Assembly: GCA_964030475.1 (NCBI GenBank)
Contig: CAXIPT010000006.1
Span: 625,921-689,920, forward strand
Length of the DNA: 64,000 nucleotides
Reading direction: 5' to 3'
Source of the DNA: Tethya wilhelma
Taxonomy: Eukaryota; Porifera; Demospongiae; Tethyida; Tethyidae
The notes beneath the pieces are model-generated. The model ran no database searches. It was not told the DNA's origin and saw only the letters and a program-made list of their open reading frames with translations. Below are positions 12,238 through 21,525 of this stretch, piece after piece. Position 1 is the first letter of the stretch. Every line of letters starts with the position of its first letter. A program made the translations under genes and the position numbers.

Positions 12238-12640
12238 TTGTATACACATAAATCAGAGCAATTATGTAGGTTATTGTTTATTAGTCTATGATATTGTAGA
12301 GTTCAGGCAAAGTACATGTGCATTTACTCAGGGTAGTCCCCTGGGAAATTCCCAAACCAGTCTGATAAGTCAACTATAATCATAATTATGTGTATAATTA
12401 TAGAATCTGATGTTGTTTACTTCTTGTTAATTAGTATACAATAACTTTGATATTATTTACCATTTCTAGTATTGATCAATCTTCTCTATACTTTTTATAA
12501 TTATACAGATTATTTAAAATATATAGGCAAAATAATATAGGAATTCATGGTTAATATTAATAGTCACACTAGTCTAAATAATTTATGATGTCTCTATAAT
12601 TATAATTATTATATCAATTGATGTAGACTGTAGCTCATTT
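12238..12640. other. Intergenic between convergent 3' ends
   Basis: AT-rich 3' flanks of the ROCO copy (plus) and the small gene (minus), including the kappaB-like pair described separately. Nothing else recognised. Confidence 0.4.
12331..12353. promoter_or_regulatory. Paired NF-kappaB-like sites
   Basis: GGGTAGTCCCC (12331-12341) and GGGAAATTCCC (12343-12353) sit one base apart. Read on the minus strand this is GGGAATTTCCC-A-GGGGACTACCC, the same order and spacing as the pair at 21350-21372. It lies just past the stop of the third ROCO copy, so a promoter role here is unproven. Confidence 0.4.
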
Positions 12641-13028
12641 TCATCGCCGACCTCCAAAATCCCATCTTGTTCTCTTGTCACAGTTAGTTTTATTCGGCTT
12701 ATAATCATTCTTTGGTCCATAATTGGGGTGCTTGGGGCTGGTAGGGACACGTATCTTTTGAGGGGGATTATCTACATAGTACATAAATAAATAATTATAT
12801 GCATGCGTGTGCCAATATACCAAAAAATAATTGTTACCCATGCATGCAGCAACCAAGAATAATTATTATTATATGTCCATGCCGGAGCCATGCACTTCAA
12901 ATATTAAAATACAACAACGATTTATATTATATCCATGTATAATCATAATTGGGCATACCTTTTATTGTACCCTGAGGAAAGCTATTAGTCCGAGTCCATG
13001 CTTTGGCAAAACCAAAGACGTTGGCCAT
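12641..13028 (-). CDS. Small two-exon protein, 66 aa, unknown function
   Basis: Exon 1 is 13028-12959 (ATG in an AAGGATGGC context; MANVFGFAKAWTRTNSFP) and exon 2 is 12771-12641, joined G|AT in phase 1 with GTATG donor and TGTAG acceptor, ending in TGA. The total is 201 nt and in frame. The product is basic, rich in P, K and N in its middle, and ends DKRTRWDFGGRR; no membrane span or signal peptide. I do not recognise the family. A kappaB-like pair lies about 115 bp upstream of the start codon. Clean splice sites and a good start context make it more than a chance frame. Confidence 0.6.
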
Positions 13029-13142
13029 CCTTCTCAGCTGTCACCACCAGAGTCAAGTCGTGATAAACCAAGACGTATACCGCGTAGTAAACATGCAAAG
13101 CTGCAAGACGAACTAGCCCCGTCTCTTTCACTAGGAAAGCCA

Positions 13143-13164
13143 GGGAGTTTCCCAGGGGAAATCC
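13143..13164. promoter_or_regulatory. Paired NF-kappaB-like sites upstream of the small gene
   Basis: GGGAGTTTCCC (13143-13153) followed by one A and GGGGAAATCC (13155-13164): the same arrangement as at 21350-21372. It lies about 115-135 bp upstream of the start codon at 13028 on the minus strand. Confidence 0.45.
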
Positions 13165-13481
13165 AAACGTGTCACATGCGCATGTCTGATATAATCTCTG
13201 ATCTCAGATATATATTGCGTGAAAGATACATGCATCCAATAGAATAGATTGATTTTAACTAGGTCACGTATACGATTGACGCAAATACGTATGGCGATCT
13301 TTACCAGAGTGTTGATCTATGTCCAAAAATTGTACGCCAGATAAAAAAATCGCCTCTGGGTCCCCTTTAGCTCTTAGCCGTTTTAGAGGATTCTTTACAC
13401 TTGAAAAGAGATTTGTTTTTCTATTGTTTTATGCTATCATACTATGTCGAAATTGGATAACACTGGAAGAAGATTATCACA

Positions 13482-13495
13482 GCTACGCGAGACTA
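13482..13495. repeat. Displaced terminal piece of a foldback element
   Basis: GCTACGCGAGACTA, identical to the right end of the foldback at 13876-13955. It is followed directly by TGTCGAACC (13496-13504), the reverse complement of the GGTTCGACA at 13956-13964. It marks the left edge of the inverted segment. Confidence 0.75.
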
Positions 13496-13875
13496 TGTCG
13501 AACCCAAATCACCAATCAAAATAGATCTCAAATCCTCAAATTCTTTCATCCCAATTGAGTTAATGACGTTGACAATCATCTCAGCAAAGGGAAAATTAGG
13601 CAGTTGCTTACATTCTTCCAACTGCTGCTTTGTGCTGCCAAGTTTATCTACAACCTCAGAATCCACACCAACCATATGGAGCATTGATTGAAAGATAGCG
13701 ACAGCTTTGGAGCTGAGGTTTGGGTGGGTTTTTAGGAGCCGAAAGATTTCTGGAATACAAATTCTACCCCGTTTTTCTGAGTCCATATCGTTCCAGTTGA
13801 GACCGAGAAAGTAGCTAATCAACTTGACCCGGCGACACTGGTCTCTGTTGGTAGCGTTCTTGAGCTCACCAAGAA
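13496..13875 (-). pseudogene. Inverted first half of a DED-type gene
   Basis: The minus-strand frame reads LGELKNATNRDQCRRVKL and later FQSMLHMVGVD, matching the first half of the DED/kinase gene (FDELKDVVTERQFRQIQL and LKSVVQLVGVD in 20496-21036). It ends DLGST exactly at a foldback end. The second half of the same exon (13956-14133) lies on the opposite strand, and THPDNIETPEDLF continues DLGST in frame if this piece is turned round. The apparent start MAPRSHIGGAKG is not native: it is read through the foldback arm. The gene is therefore split and inverted, and cannot be functional as it stands. Confidence 0.75.
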
Positions 13876-13955
13876 GCCAGACCCCTTTCGCTCCGCCTAT
13901 ATGGCTCCGCGGAGCCATATAGGCGGAGCAAAAGGGGTCTGGCTACGCGAGACTA
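13876..13955. repeat. Foldback element inserted in a DED-type exon
   Basis: Almost perfect palindrome: GCCAGACCCCTTTCGCTCCG... against ...CGGAGCAAAAGGGGTCTGGC, extended on the right by TACGCGAGACTA. The matching left terminus now sits at 13482-13495. GGTTCGACA follows it (13956-13964), and its reverse complement adjoins the displaced terminus: a 9-bp target-site duplication separated by an inversion. A related copy lies at 34212-34311. Confidence 0.85.
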
Positions 13956-14133
13956 GGTTCGACACATCCTGATAACATAGAAACACCTGAAGATCTGTTC
14001 AGACGTCTTTATCTAGCGAGCAAAATCTCTCCTAGCAACGTTGAGTCTCTTATAAAAGCATTAAACAATATAAAACTAAATGTTATCGCCACTGGAATAG
14101 TTCAAGAGTACCAAAATCAGTATGGACGTTCAG
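13956..14133 (+). pseudogene. Second half of the split DED-type exon
   Basis: The plus-strand frame THPDNIETPEDLFRRLYLAS, then ISPSNVESLIKALNNIKLN, then IVQEYQNQYGRS ends at a GT donor (CAG|GTATTC). It matches the DED-like part of the kinase-ROCO gene (SIAEDVFSDLYEANIVRPNN, VDKLLDILQNI). It is cut off from its first half by the foldback and the inversion. No downstream exon is seen before the N at 14293. Confidence 0.7.
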
Positions 14134-14293
14134 GTATTCACTCAAACTACATACATTATAATCTATTCATTAATTTTATTATACAACTCCCCATTCTGAA
14201 TCAGTGTAGAAGCTGCTATTTTTAGGGAATAGCCTTGTTCCCATGATGTTTTCTGAGGGAAGAGTTTGGTTTACGGGTCAGACTCTTTGTTTN

Positions 14294-14630
14294 AGGGGTA
14301 CACTAAGTGCAATCCTCGCTCAGCAGCTCCACGATCCAATGGTCACATTCCCAATCGCTCTGGCAAAGATCGTCGCAAGTCTGGGCACCAGGGCAAATAT
14401 CGTCTCAGTAAAAACCTACTATCTAACTTGGCCCAAAAAGTCACAAGGCACTCTATCCACGCTCTAAGCTACAGTTTCATCTCCAAAGTTGGCCTGAGAC
14501 AAGTTCATGTTGAGGCAAAGTGCCTTACTTACTTTTGTGAGAAAACCCTGAAGCACAGCCAAGATACGCCACGAAGTTTACCTTGATCTACCATCACGTC
14601 GTCCACGAAAAATCTCGATTGAACCCAAAC
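14294..14630. repeat. Dispersed repeat, about 335 bp
   Basis: Starts AGGGGTACACTAAGTGCAAT and is clearly related to 21828-22170, with long shared blocks such as TGAGGCAAAGTGCCTTACTT and GTCCACGAAAAATCTC. A copy indistinguishable by eye is at 25303-25640. No intact protein; no inverted ends seen. Probably a non-autonomous element. Confidence 0.6.
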
Positions 14631-14652
14631 ATTGCATAACTCTGAATCAGAT

Positions 14653-14831
14653 TACCGTATAGCGGAAAAATTTCCCGGGAGTCACTGACTTTTGTGGTTG
14701 TCTCTCATCAAGCATTTTTGCATTTTAACTTTCGTGTATGAGCTGTGTGACATCCATAAGTATATATGTTGCGGAGAATTTTGCGGATCCCGACCCTCAC
14801 AAAGCCCATGATACTTTCCCGCTATACGGTA
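14653..14831. repeat. Foldback element, TACCGTATAGCGGG family
   Basis: Starts TACCGTATAGCGG and ends CCCGCTATACGGTA. The same element is present at 25662-25840 (part of the duplicated contig end), and diverged relatives lie at 60316-60500, 60655-60865, 61123-61335 and 61707-61898. Confidence 0.85.
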
Positions 14832-14918
14832 TTCGATCTCATTTTCAGGTTCCTCACTAAAATAATACTAGAGCAATTATACTCAGCATGACATTGTAGT
14901 GGTTCTGCATAAACCTAC

Positions 14919-16577
14919 TTGATATCTCCACCACTTGGATTCTCAAGAAGGGGTGATAGGTTGCTTTTGATTGAATCATGAATATTCTGTAGAATTTCTT
15001 TCCGTGTCGGAGCTGAATCATTGTTGTTGAAGTACACCTCGACAAGAATTGTTGGGGCAGCACGGGTAGGAACATCACCTGTAATTTAAAATGTGGAAAA
15101 TAGGATATTATAACAGAAGGAGCTCAATTGAGTCACTAGACTATTAATAACCATATAGCTGTGTTGCTTGGTGTGGTTTCGAATTCACATGTTACAGCAG
15201 TACCATTGAATTTTAAGAAAGGTCAACTATAAGGCAATCAGTTGTAAATTTTGTTTGCACAATGGACGACAATGACAAGGGATAGTTGTTATCCATAACC
15301 ATTATCTAAACATTATCATTACCCACAACAGTTGATAACAATTATACTACAGTAATGGAAAATGCTGAGCATATCAAGTTTATCAAACTAAACATGAAGG
15401 ATTTATTTGTCACATGGAGGTTTTTACCCATAGCATGAGTCACAGAATAAAATAAAATTTAGCTTGTGTGTGTTCTTGTGTGTGTTTGTTTGCCATTGCC
15501 TATATCAATAAAGTCTTAATAGGCTAATTGCCAATTACTGAATAGCTATATAGGTGGAGGTGACAATCGAGTGTAGCTAGGGGACCAGTAGGGGTCACAG
15601 GGGTCAATGGAAAACAAACTAGTTGCATGACCCTAAGTGGGGGCACTCGATGTGTGTGTGTGTGTGTGTGTGGCATTGTGAACTGGCATGTACATGCTGA
15701 TCGGTAGGAATTCTAAATTAGCTCAGCTGTGAGTGGAAAAAAATCCCTTTGCGTTCATGTGCTGTTTCTATTTCTGTGGTTTAATTTGTTATTTGTGGTT
15801 GAGAGACTATTATGATCAACTGGAGCTTTCATTAAGGATATAGAACACATGACATGGCGTAAACCATGGATCGATGAAGCCAGTGATCAAAATGCATGTC
15901 TGACAGTTAACATACATAATAATAATACCACTATAATTACCATAAGTAATTCTTTAGAAGGTGACAGATTATACTTACTTGAGCTTGTTCCACTAAATGA
16001 GGTCTTGCAATAATACTGGTCGTCAGCCATCAGTTCCACATCTGGCTGTGCAGAGGCCTTGAAATCAGCTGCAGCAGTTACAGAAGACTTCTCACTATTA
16101 TTACTGGTCAGACGAGCACCCAGACAACAATCATAATCTTGTGCAAATGAAGACTGGTTCAGGAACTACACAATGATAACATACATCATGTCATGTATAC
16201 TACTGAGTGAAGATAGCAAATGAGTGGACTTTAATTTTATTCCAAACAGCAATCAGATAATTTCATTATGACTTTGTCATCAATTTGTGCCAGCTAGGGA
16301 CCCTCCCCAAAAAGCAACAGATCCTTTAAAGAATCTGGATGATTGTCAGCTATAGAGTTTTGCATTGAAGCTCTTTATCAAGTTTATATGATGCTAGAGG
16401 TGAGTCTACTCATGATCACACGCCAATGGCCCATGGCTGATGCATGACTACTGAGCTCACCTTTCTGATATCAGATAGCAGATTGTCCAGAACTTTGGTG
16501 TCTATGACGGATCCACTCTTGGGCTGTGGATACTGTACCCTCACTAGCAACTTTTTCGCGGTTGAGTTTCCAGACAT
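14919..16577 (-). CDS. Uncharacterised three-exon protein family, member B (3' end missing)
   Basis: Exons 16577-16461 (ATG; MSGNSTAKKLLVRVQYPQP), 16165-15979 (ending ELMADDQYYCKTSFSG) and 15078-14919 (RAAPTILVEVYFNNNDSAPT), with phases 0, 1 and 2. Member A (43980-45414) has the same phases and aligned motifs: MFVRVQYPGED, MGAEQYYCKT and PSILVEIYVNN. At least one more exon must follow (phase 2) but is not found. About 154 residues seen; no signal peptide or membrane span. Function unknown. The third exon is duplicated up to 15037 at the end of another contig (25303-26046). Confidence 0.7.
15079..15978. other. Intron with GT microsatellite
   Basis: Intron 2 of member B. It holds a (GT)n run at about 15651-15672 and no other recognisable element. 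Confidence 0.45.
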
Positions 16578-16797
16578 GGTTCATGCAGCCTAGTGAATTC
16601 GGCTCAGTAGCTTACCCAGAAGTTGGCTCAACCCTTTAGTATAGCCTCGCGAGCAAGGTTATCAATTTTTCAATGGCCGGTCCCTCCCCCAAGTAACCTG
16701 ACTCTCATTAATTCATTGGAGCATCCTGTATTAAAATTAATTTAACATTGATCACTCTCCACTACAATCAGTATATATAATTTATAGTCACAGAGAG

Positions 16798-16800
<3 letters not shown>

Positions 16801-16846
<46 letters not shown>
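16801..16846. repeat. (GA)n microsatellite
   Basis: An almost pure GA run between the start of the member B gene and the E2-like exon. Confidence 0.9.
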
Positions 16847-16852
<6 letters not shown>

Positions 16853-16860
16853 AACTACAC

Positions 16861-16931
16861 ATAAATGTTTACTTTTGGTGGGTTAAAAGGATAGCTGTCT
16901 GGTATTTGAATGTCCAAATAAAACTTTCCAC
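16861..16931 (-). CDS. Ubiquitin-conjugating (E2) enzyme, single exon fragment
   Basis: The exon translates as GGKFYLDIQIPDSYPFNPPK then VNIY, between an AATAG acceptor and a GTGTAG donor. This is the conserved UBC core strand pair (GG.F...I..P..YPF.PPKV) of E2 enzymes, closest in style to the UBE2K/UBC1 group as far as I can judge. The upstream exon would lie across the N at 16983, where unrelated ROCO sequence follows, so the gene is cut by the assembly. No downstream exon was identified. Confidence 0.6.
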
Positions 16932-16983
16932 CTATTATAAAACAAAACAAGCAGTGATTATCATCAAAACAATTGGGAACCAN

Positions 16984-19900
16984 TCGATGGCAGTAATTGT
17001 TGAGGACATGTTTCAGTCCCTTCATCCTGAAGCCACATTGAATAGCCATCTGGAGGGTCAGAGATTTCAACTCGTCCCGACTTCTTACACCATAATGCAC
17101 ATTGACCATCTTGTTCATCCTCGGCAAGTTTTATAGCTGGATGTGGAGGATGACTTTTATTGCAGACTGGATTTTGACAGTAGAAACTGATTGAAGACAT
17201 AGCATTAGAGGTGAAGTTCATTAGTGATGATACTTTTTTGATTCCACTTTCAACACACAACCGTGTCTCACTACAAATTTTCTTCGTTGTTTCTGAAGTT
17301 GTTTTTCTAGCTGAAGAAAGGATGAACTCCAAGAAAGTGGGGTGGATCTTGAGTGTGATGGCGTCAAAAGGGTTGACAAGAAATGATACTTGATTTCGGA
17401 AAATCTGATCAGTTTTTAATTCCCATTTGAACTTTGACCCCATCTTGTTTGTGAGGAGGTATACAATAAGAGCTCCAGCGAGTCCTTTGGGGCAGTACCC
17501 GCACTTGAATGTAATCAGCAACGGAGGAATGTCTGACCTCTGAGGTAAGGACTGAGACTCACACTCTTCAGAATGGGCAAGAACACAGGGGATGAAGAAT
17601 TTCTCCTGACCTTCTTCTTGAAATGGAGCGATTATGTGGAGATTTTCCAATAATTGCAACAGCTTTTCTGGCGGAAGGAAAGATTCTGAAGCAGACTCTA
17701 GCTGAAGAGCTAGGAATTCCTTCGATGTGAATATTCCTTTCTTTTCAAACTCATTTAATGTTTTTCTACCTACATTTTTAAAGGTGAAAGTTTTTACAAC
17801 GAGCTTTGTGACCATATCAAACAGGATTTGTGGATCACGAATCACAAACTCTTTTAAACCAGGTTTTGGGAAGTGACGGATTAGCCCAATCTTTGTGTGT
17901 AGAAACCACAGTGCATGGTCCAGCTCTTCAGTGTCTGCAATGCCACAGTCTTTGGCAATAGAGAAACATTGCTCATAACTGATGATGCTGTCTTTGATCA
18001 TTTCTTGTCGAAGTACAAGGCTGAAGATTAGCCAGTGAGTAGGGAAGTGTATACTGAATTCACTCCGAAAAACAACACGTTCAACACCTGATCGGATCTT
18101 CTTGAAGTCTGAATCTTCCATTGATAAATTGTTGACTGTGTAGATAAGCTGTGATTCACTGGCAAATTGAACAATGTCTTGGTGATAGTGTGAGGTTGAC
18201 ATGATGGTTTTCTGGAGTTGCTGGTCTATCTTCTTGATCTCTGCTTCAGTAGCAGTTCTATCAAGTTTGTCTTTGTGAGTTCCAATTATAAACATTTTGG
18301 GTTTTAGTGAAACATATTTAGCTTGTGAATCTTTGTAAGTGAATGTCCCCATTGATGCTACACTGGCGAGGGTTTGAAGGATTGCTTCCACTACAGTGAG
18401 GGTAGACTGGTATGGCTCTGACCTTCCACCTTTGGGAAGATGGTACTCAATTGTGAATCGTTGGTTGAGGTCTTGATCAAGACGAAACGTAAAGAAGAAG
18501 ACAGAAGGTCCAGACACTAACAGAGGAATCACTTCTTGGAACTCCATTTGTCCTCCAGTGTCAGTGAGATAAAATGACCAAGAATTCTCAAAGTGTTGAC
18601 GAATAAACTCCAAGCTTTTTTCTTCAATAGCAGCTTTGAATACTTCCATTGGAGGTATGTATCCTTTTGGGTATGGAGCTGTACATGTGTAGTCTTCTTT
18701 AATAGTTGTAACACTCTGTTCAGTGGTAGAGTGAGGCTCACTTAATTGTGACTGCTTCATAGGTGAGGTATTATCCTGTTCACTTTGCATCACACCATCA
18801 GTAAATTGGGTAGTAGCTGGTTGCTGTGGTTGGGACGTACTAATGTTTTGAGTAGCTAGTTTTATCAGTCGAATGGCTTCTTGGTTGTAGAGTAGTTTAA
18901 ACCAGATTGTATCTTGTACGCTGAGAGCAATAGAATGAGATTTTCTGACTCCAACAACTTGTACGACCTTTTCAGCTACACCAGTACTGGGAGAGTCAGA
19001 TATAGGCATTTCATCAGCAAGACGTGACATTAGGGAGCTCTTTCCTGATCGAGCAGGACCAACCATCACTCCATGGGATAGAGCATGTTTCAATTTTCCT
19101 TTTTCATTTATGGCTTTTCTTACAGCAGCAAAGTGTTCTTCAAGGTTGGGATCTTCAGTGTCCTGGATACTTTGCTCTGATTTCGATGCACTGTCACCAG
19201 ATTGCATGGATACTTCTACTTCACAAAGTTCGCTGAGCTGATACTGAAGGTCTTTAGCAGAGGGGCGTGGTTCAGCCGTCTCACTGAGACACCTCTTGAT
19301 CAGGGCAACTAGCTTATGATCGGCTCCTAACTTCCTTTCCAGATCCTCCTGGTAGGAGCGTCTGATTTTAAGTAAACCCTCGTCAAGATCTACATTGAGT
19401 TGTTTGGTAACTGCAATTGTTGATAGGTGCCCAAAAGAAAAAATGTCAACTTTGTTATTGTATCTTGCACGATCAGATCCAGTACTAACTTTGGTCTCAG
19501 GAGCACAGTAGAGCCAGTTACCAGGAGTTTCAGTCATGGTCTTGACGCCAGATCTGAATAAGTCAAGCTCAATAATACGGGAATTGCCGAAATCGGCAAC
19601 TTTCGCCACAATAAGTTCCTTATCAAGAAGAACATTGGCGGCAGTGAGATCACGATGAATTATATCACATCGATGGAGATACGCCAGTCCTTGCGATACT
19701 TGGTGTAACCAGCGAAGGATTCTTAGTAAAGCAAGATCATTTTTCTGGTTCTCTTTTAGGTATTTGTACAGGCTAGTGTGTAACAGTTCCATGAGTAGAA
19801 AAGGCTCAGCAATTGTTGTTACAGTATTTCCTCCAATATATCTAACAATGTTTGGATGTTGTAATTGTTTGAGTCTTGAAAGTATGCTGGCTTCCTTTTT

Positions 19901-21036
19901 TATTCGCTCTTTTAAACCTTCCCTTTGGTAAAAGAACTTGCCAGCATATAGTTTTCCCCTGTATCTCACTTTCCTCACATAGCCATATGAACCACTTCCG
20001 AGAGGGGGCTCGGTAAGGTCAACAATTTCAATTTCTTCCTTTTGGATGAGTTGTGATTCATGCCCACGAACACCTGAATTAAGATCGAGATTGACAGAGT
20101 ATGCATTGCAATATAAAAGCCATATAAATATATGATCATAAAGTTATAATTTCTGGGTGGAAATGAGAGCAGAAATCTGTGGTAAAACGCAAAATTACCA
20201 TATATGCTAAAATGCGAATTCGCCAAATTTTAAGCCCACCAAATATATACTCCCTATAGGATAGTACAAAAAACTAGAGCCATATAAACACACACCTAGT
20301 CTATTGAGCTAGACCCTCCTTCTTTGTCACATTGCACGCACCAAGAAAGCGTGCAACATGACGAAGGAGGAGGGTCTAGCTCAATAGACTATAATACACA
20401 CCCTGCGAGTATTTTTAAAATATATACACAACATTTATCATAGTGTAGGGATTGACTCACTGATACTGGAAACATATACATAAGACTGAACTTACGTTGG
20501 AACAGATAGTCTTCAACAACTCTGACAAGATCCTGGCGAATATTTTGAAGAATGTCCAGGAGTTTATCAACATTGTTCGGTCTCACAATATTTGCTTCAT
20601 AAAGATCACTGAACACGTCTTCAGCAATAGACAAAGATAAACGGCTTGGATCATTCGTGACTGTAGTGGACTTATAAGACATTGGGACATGTCTGTGTAG
20701 CAACTCCAATTCATCGTAGCTCAGGCTTTGGATGATTGTAAAAATCATCTTCGCAAAACGTAACCCCAACTGAACGTGTGGCGTATGTGACTCCAATGAA
20801 ACTGTCTTAAACACAGACAGTGAGCCTGTATCCACTCCTACCAACTGTACTACTGATTTTAGCACAGCCACAGGATTGCTCATATGTTCGTGCTGGGCAG
20901 CCAGAGTCAGTAGGTCTTTGATCCACTCTACTTTCATAAATTCCTTACTCAAGGGAGAACCGAGCAAGATGTACACCAGCTGGATTTGGCGAAACTGTCT
21001 TTCAGTAACCACATCCTTAAGTTCATCGAATTCCAT
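16984..21036 (-). CDS. DED-like - TKL kinase - Roc/COR-like protein (3' truncated at N)
   Basis: Exon 1 is 21036-20496 (ATG, MEFDELKDVV; phase 1) and exon 2 is 20073-16984, about 1210 residues in the window. Residues 1-120 are an unrecognised helical domain; 135-180 resemble the second half of a DED/CARD (SIAEDVFSDLYEANIVRPNN). A protein kinase spans about 206-470: Gly loop GSGSYGYV, Lys in YAGKFF, catalytic HRDLTAANVLL, DFGNS, YCAPE and VDIFSFG, all residues present, TKL-like in style. Then Roc with GPARSGKSS, DTGGQMEFQ and GTHKDKL, the COR-like region, and the start of the Cys/His cluster. By analogy with the other copies a PNP exon should follow, but the contig ends at 16983. From about 19160 downwards the sequence is almost identical to copy 1, while the front end is unrelated to it. 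It shares a short bidirectional promoter with the gene at 21526. Confidence 0.88.
20297..20391. repeat. Perfect foldback element in intron 1 of the kinase-ROCO gene
   Basis: TAGTCTATTGAGCTAGACCC at the left and GGGTCTAGCTCAATAGACTA at the right are exact reverse complements, and pairing continues inward (CTCCTTC / GAAGGAG and TTGCACGC / GCGTGCAA). Confidence 0.9.
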
Positions 21037-21349
21037 TCTTGCAGTTACCAGGAGTGAGGGGCTATAAATAGAAATTCGTGATACTGTTCATATTTATAGC
21101 TTCTCAGTTCATGATAGTTGCTTTATAATATAATAAATATTATTAGTTGACAGAGGCTTCCTATAGATTATATACCTGAGTACTTGCTCTGGTTTCCAGT
21201 TAGCTGGAATTGCTGCCAATAGAGAGAAAATTCAAATTCAGACTCAGTACTATGGTGGGAGGTAGCTCTGTCTGTAAGTGAACTGATGCGCGCTCAAAAA
21301 CAAAAATTCCCATCAATCACGTGATGTTTGGGACTTGGGAGACGTGAAA

Positions 21350-21372
21350 GGGAATTTCCCAGGGGAACTCCC
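21350..21372. promoter_or_regulatory. Tandem NF-kappaB-like sites in a bidirectional promoter
   Basis: GGGAATTTCCC (21350-21360, fully palindromic) and GGGGAACTCCC (21362-21372) sit one base apart. They lie about 315 bp from the kinase-ROCO start (21036, minus) and 155 bp from the membrane-glycoprotein start (21526, plus). Both fit the GGGRNNYYCC consensus. Paired sites with the same spacing occur at 12331 and 13143. Function is inferred from consensus only. Confidence 0.6.
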
Positions 21373-21525
21373 TCTGCTTCAATTCTGCCCAGTCATCAAA
21401 ATCATAGTTTAAGATGGAGGTCACACAACTCAGCAAATATTCATCCACAAAGGTGAGCTTTTGAGTACATCTACATCTACAGTGTATGTAGCTAGTGGTG
21501 ACTGAATATTTGTACAGTTGCTAGG

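Noticed and set aside
13493..13918. Complete 141-aa protein starting MAPRSHIGG
   Set aside because: The first dozen residues are read from the foldback arm. The remainder is an inverted half exon of a DED-type gene.
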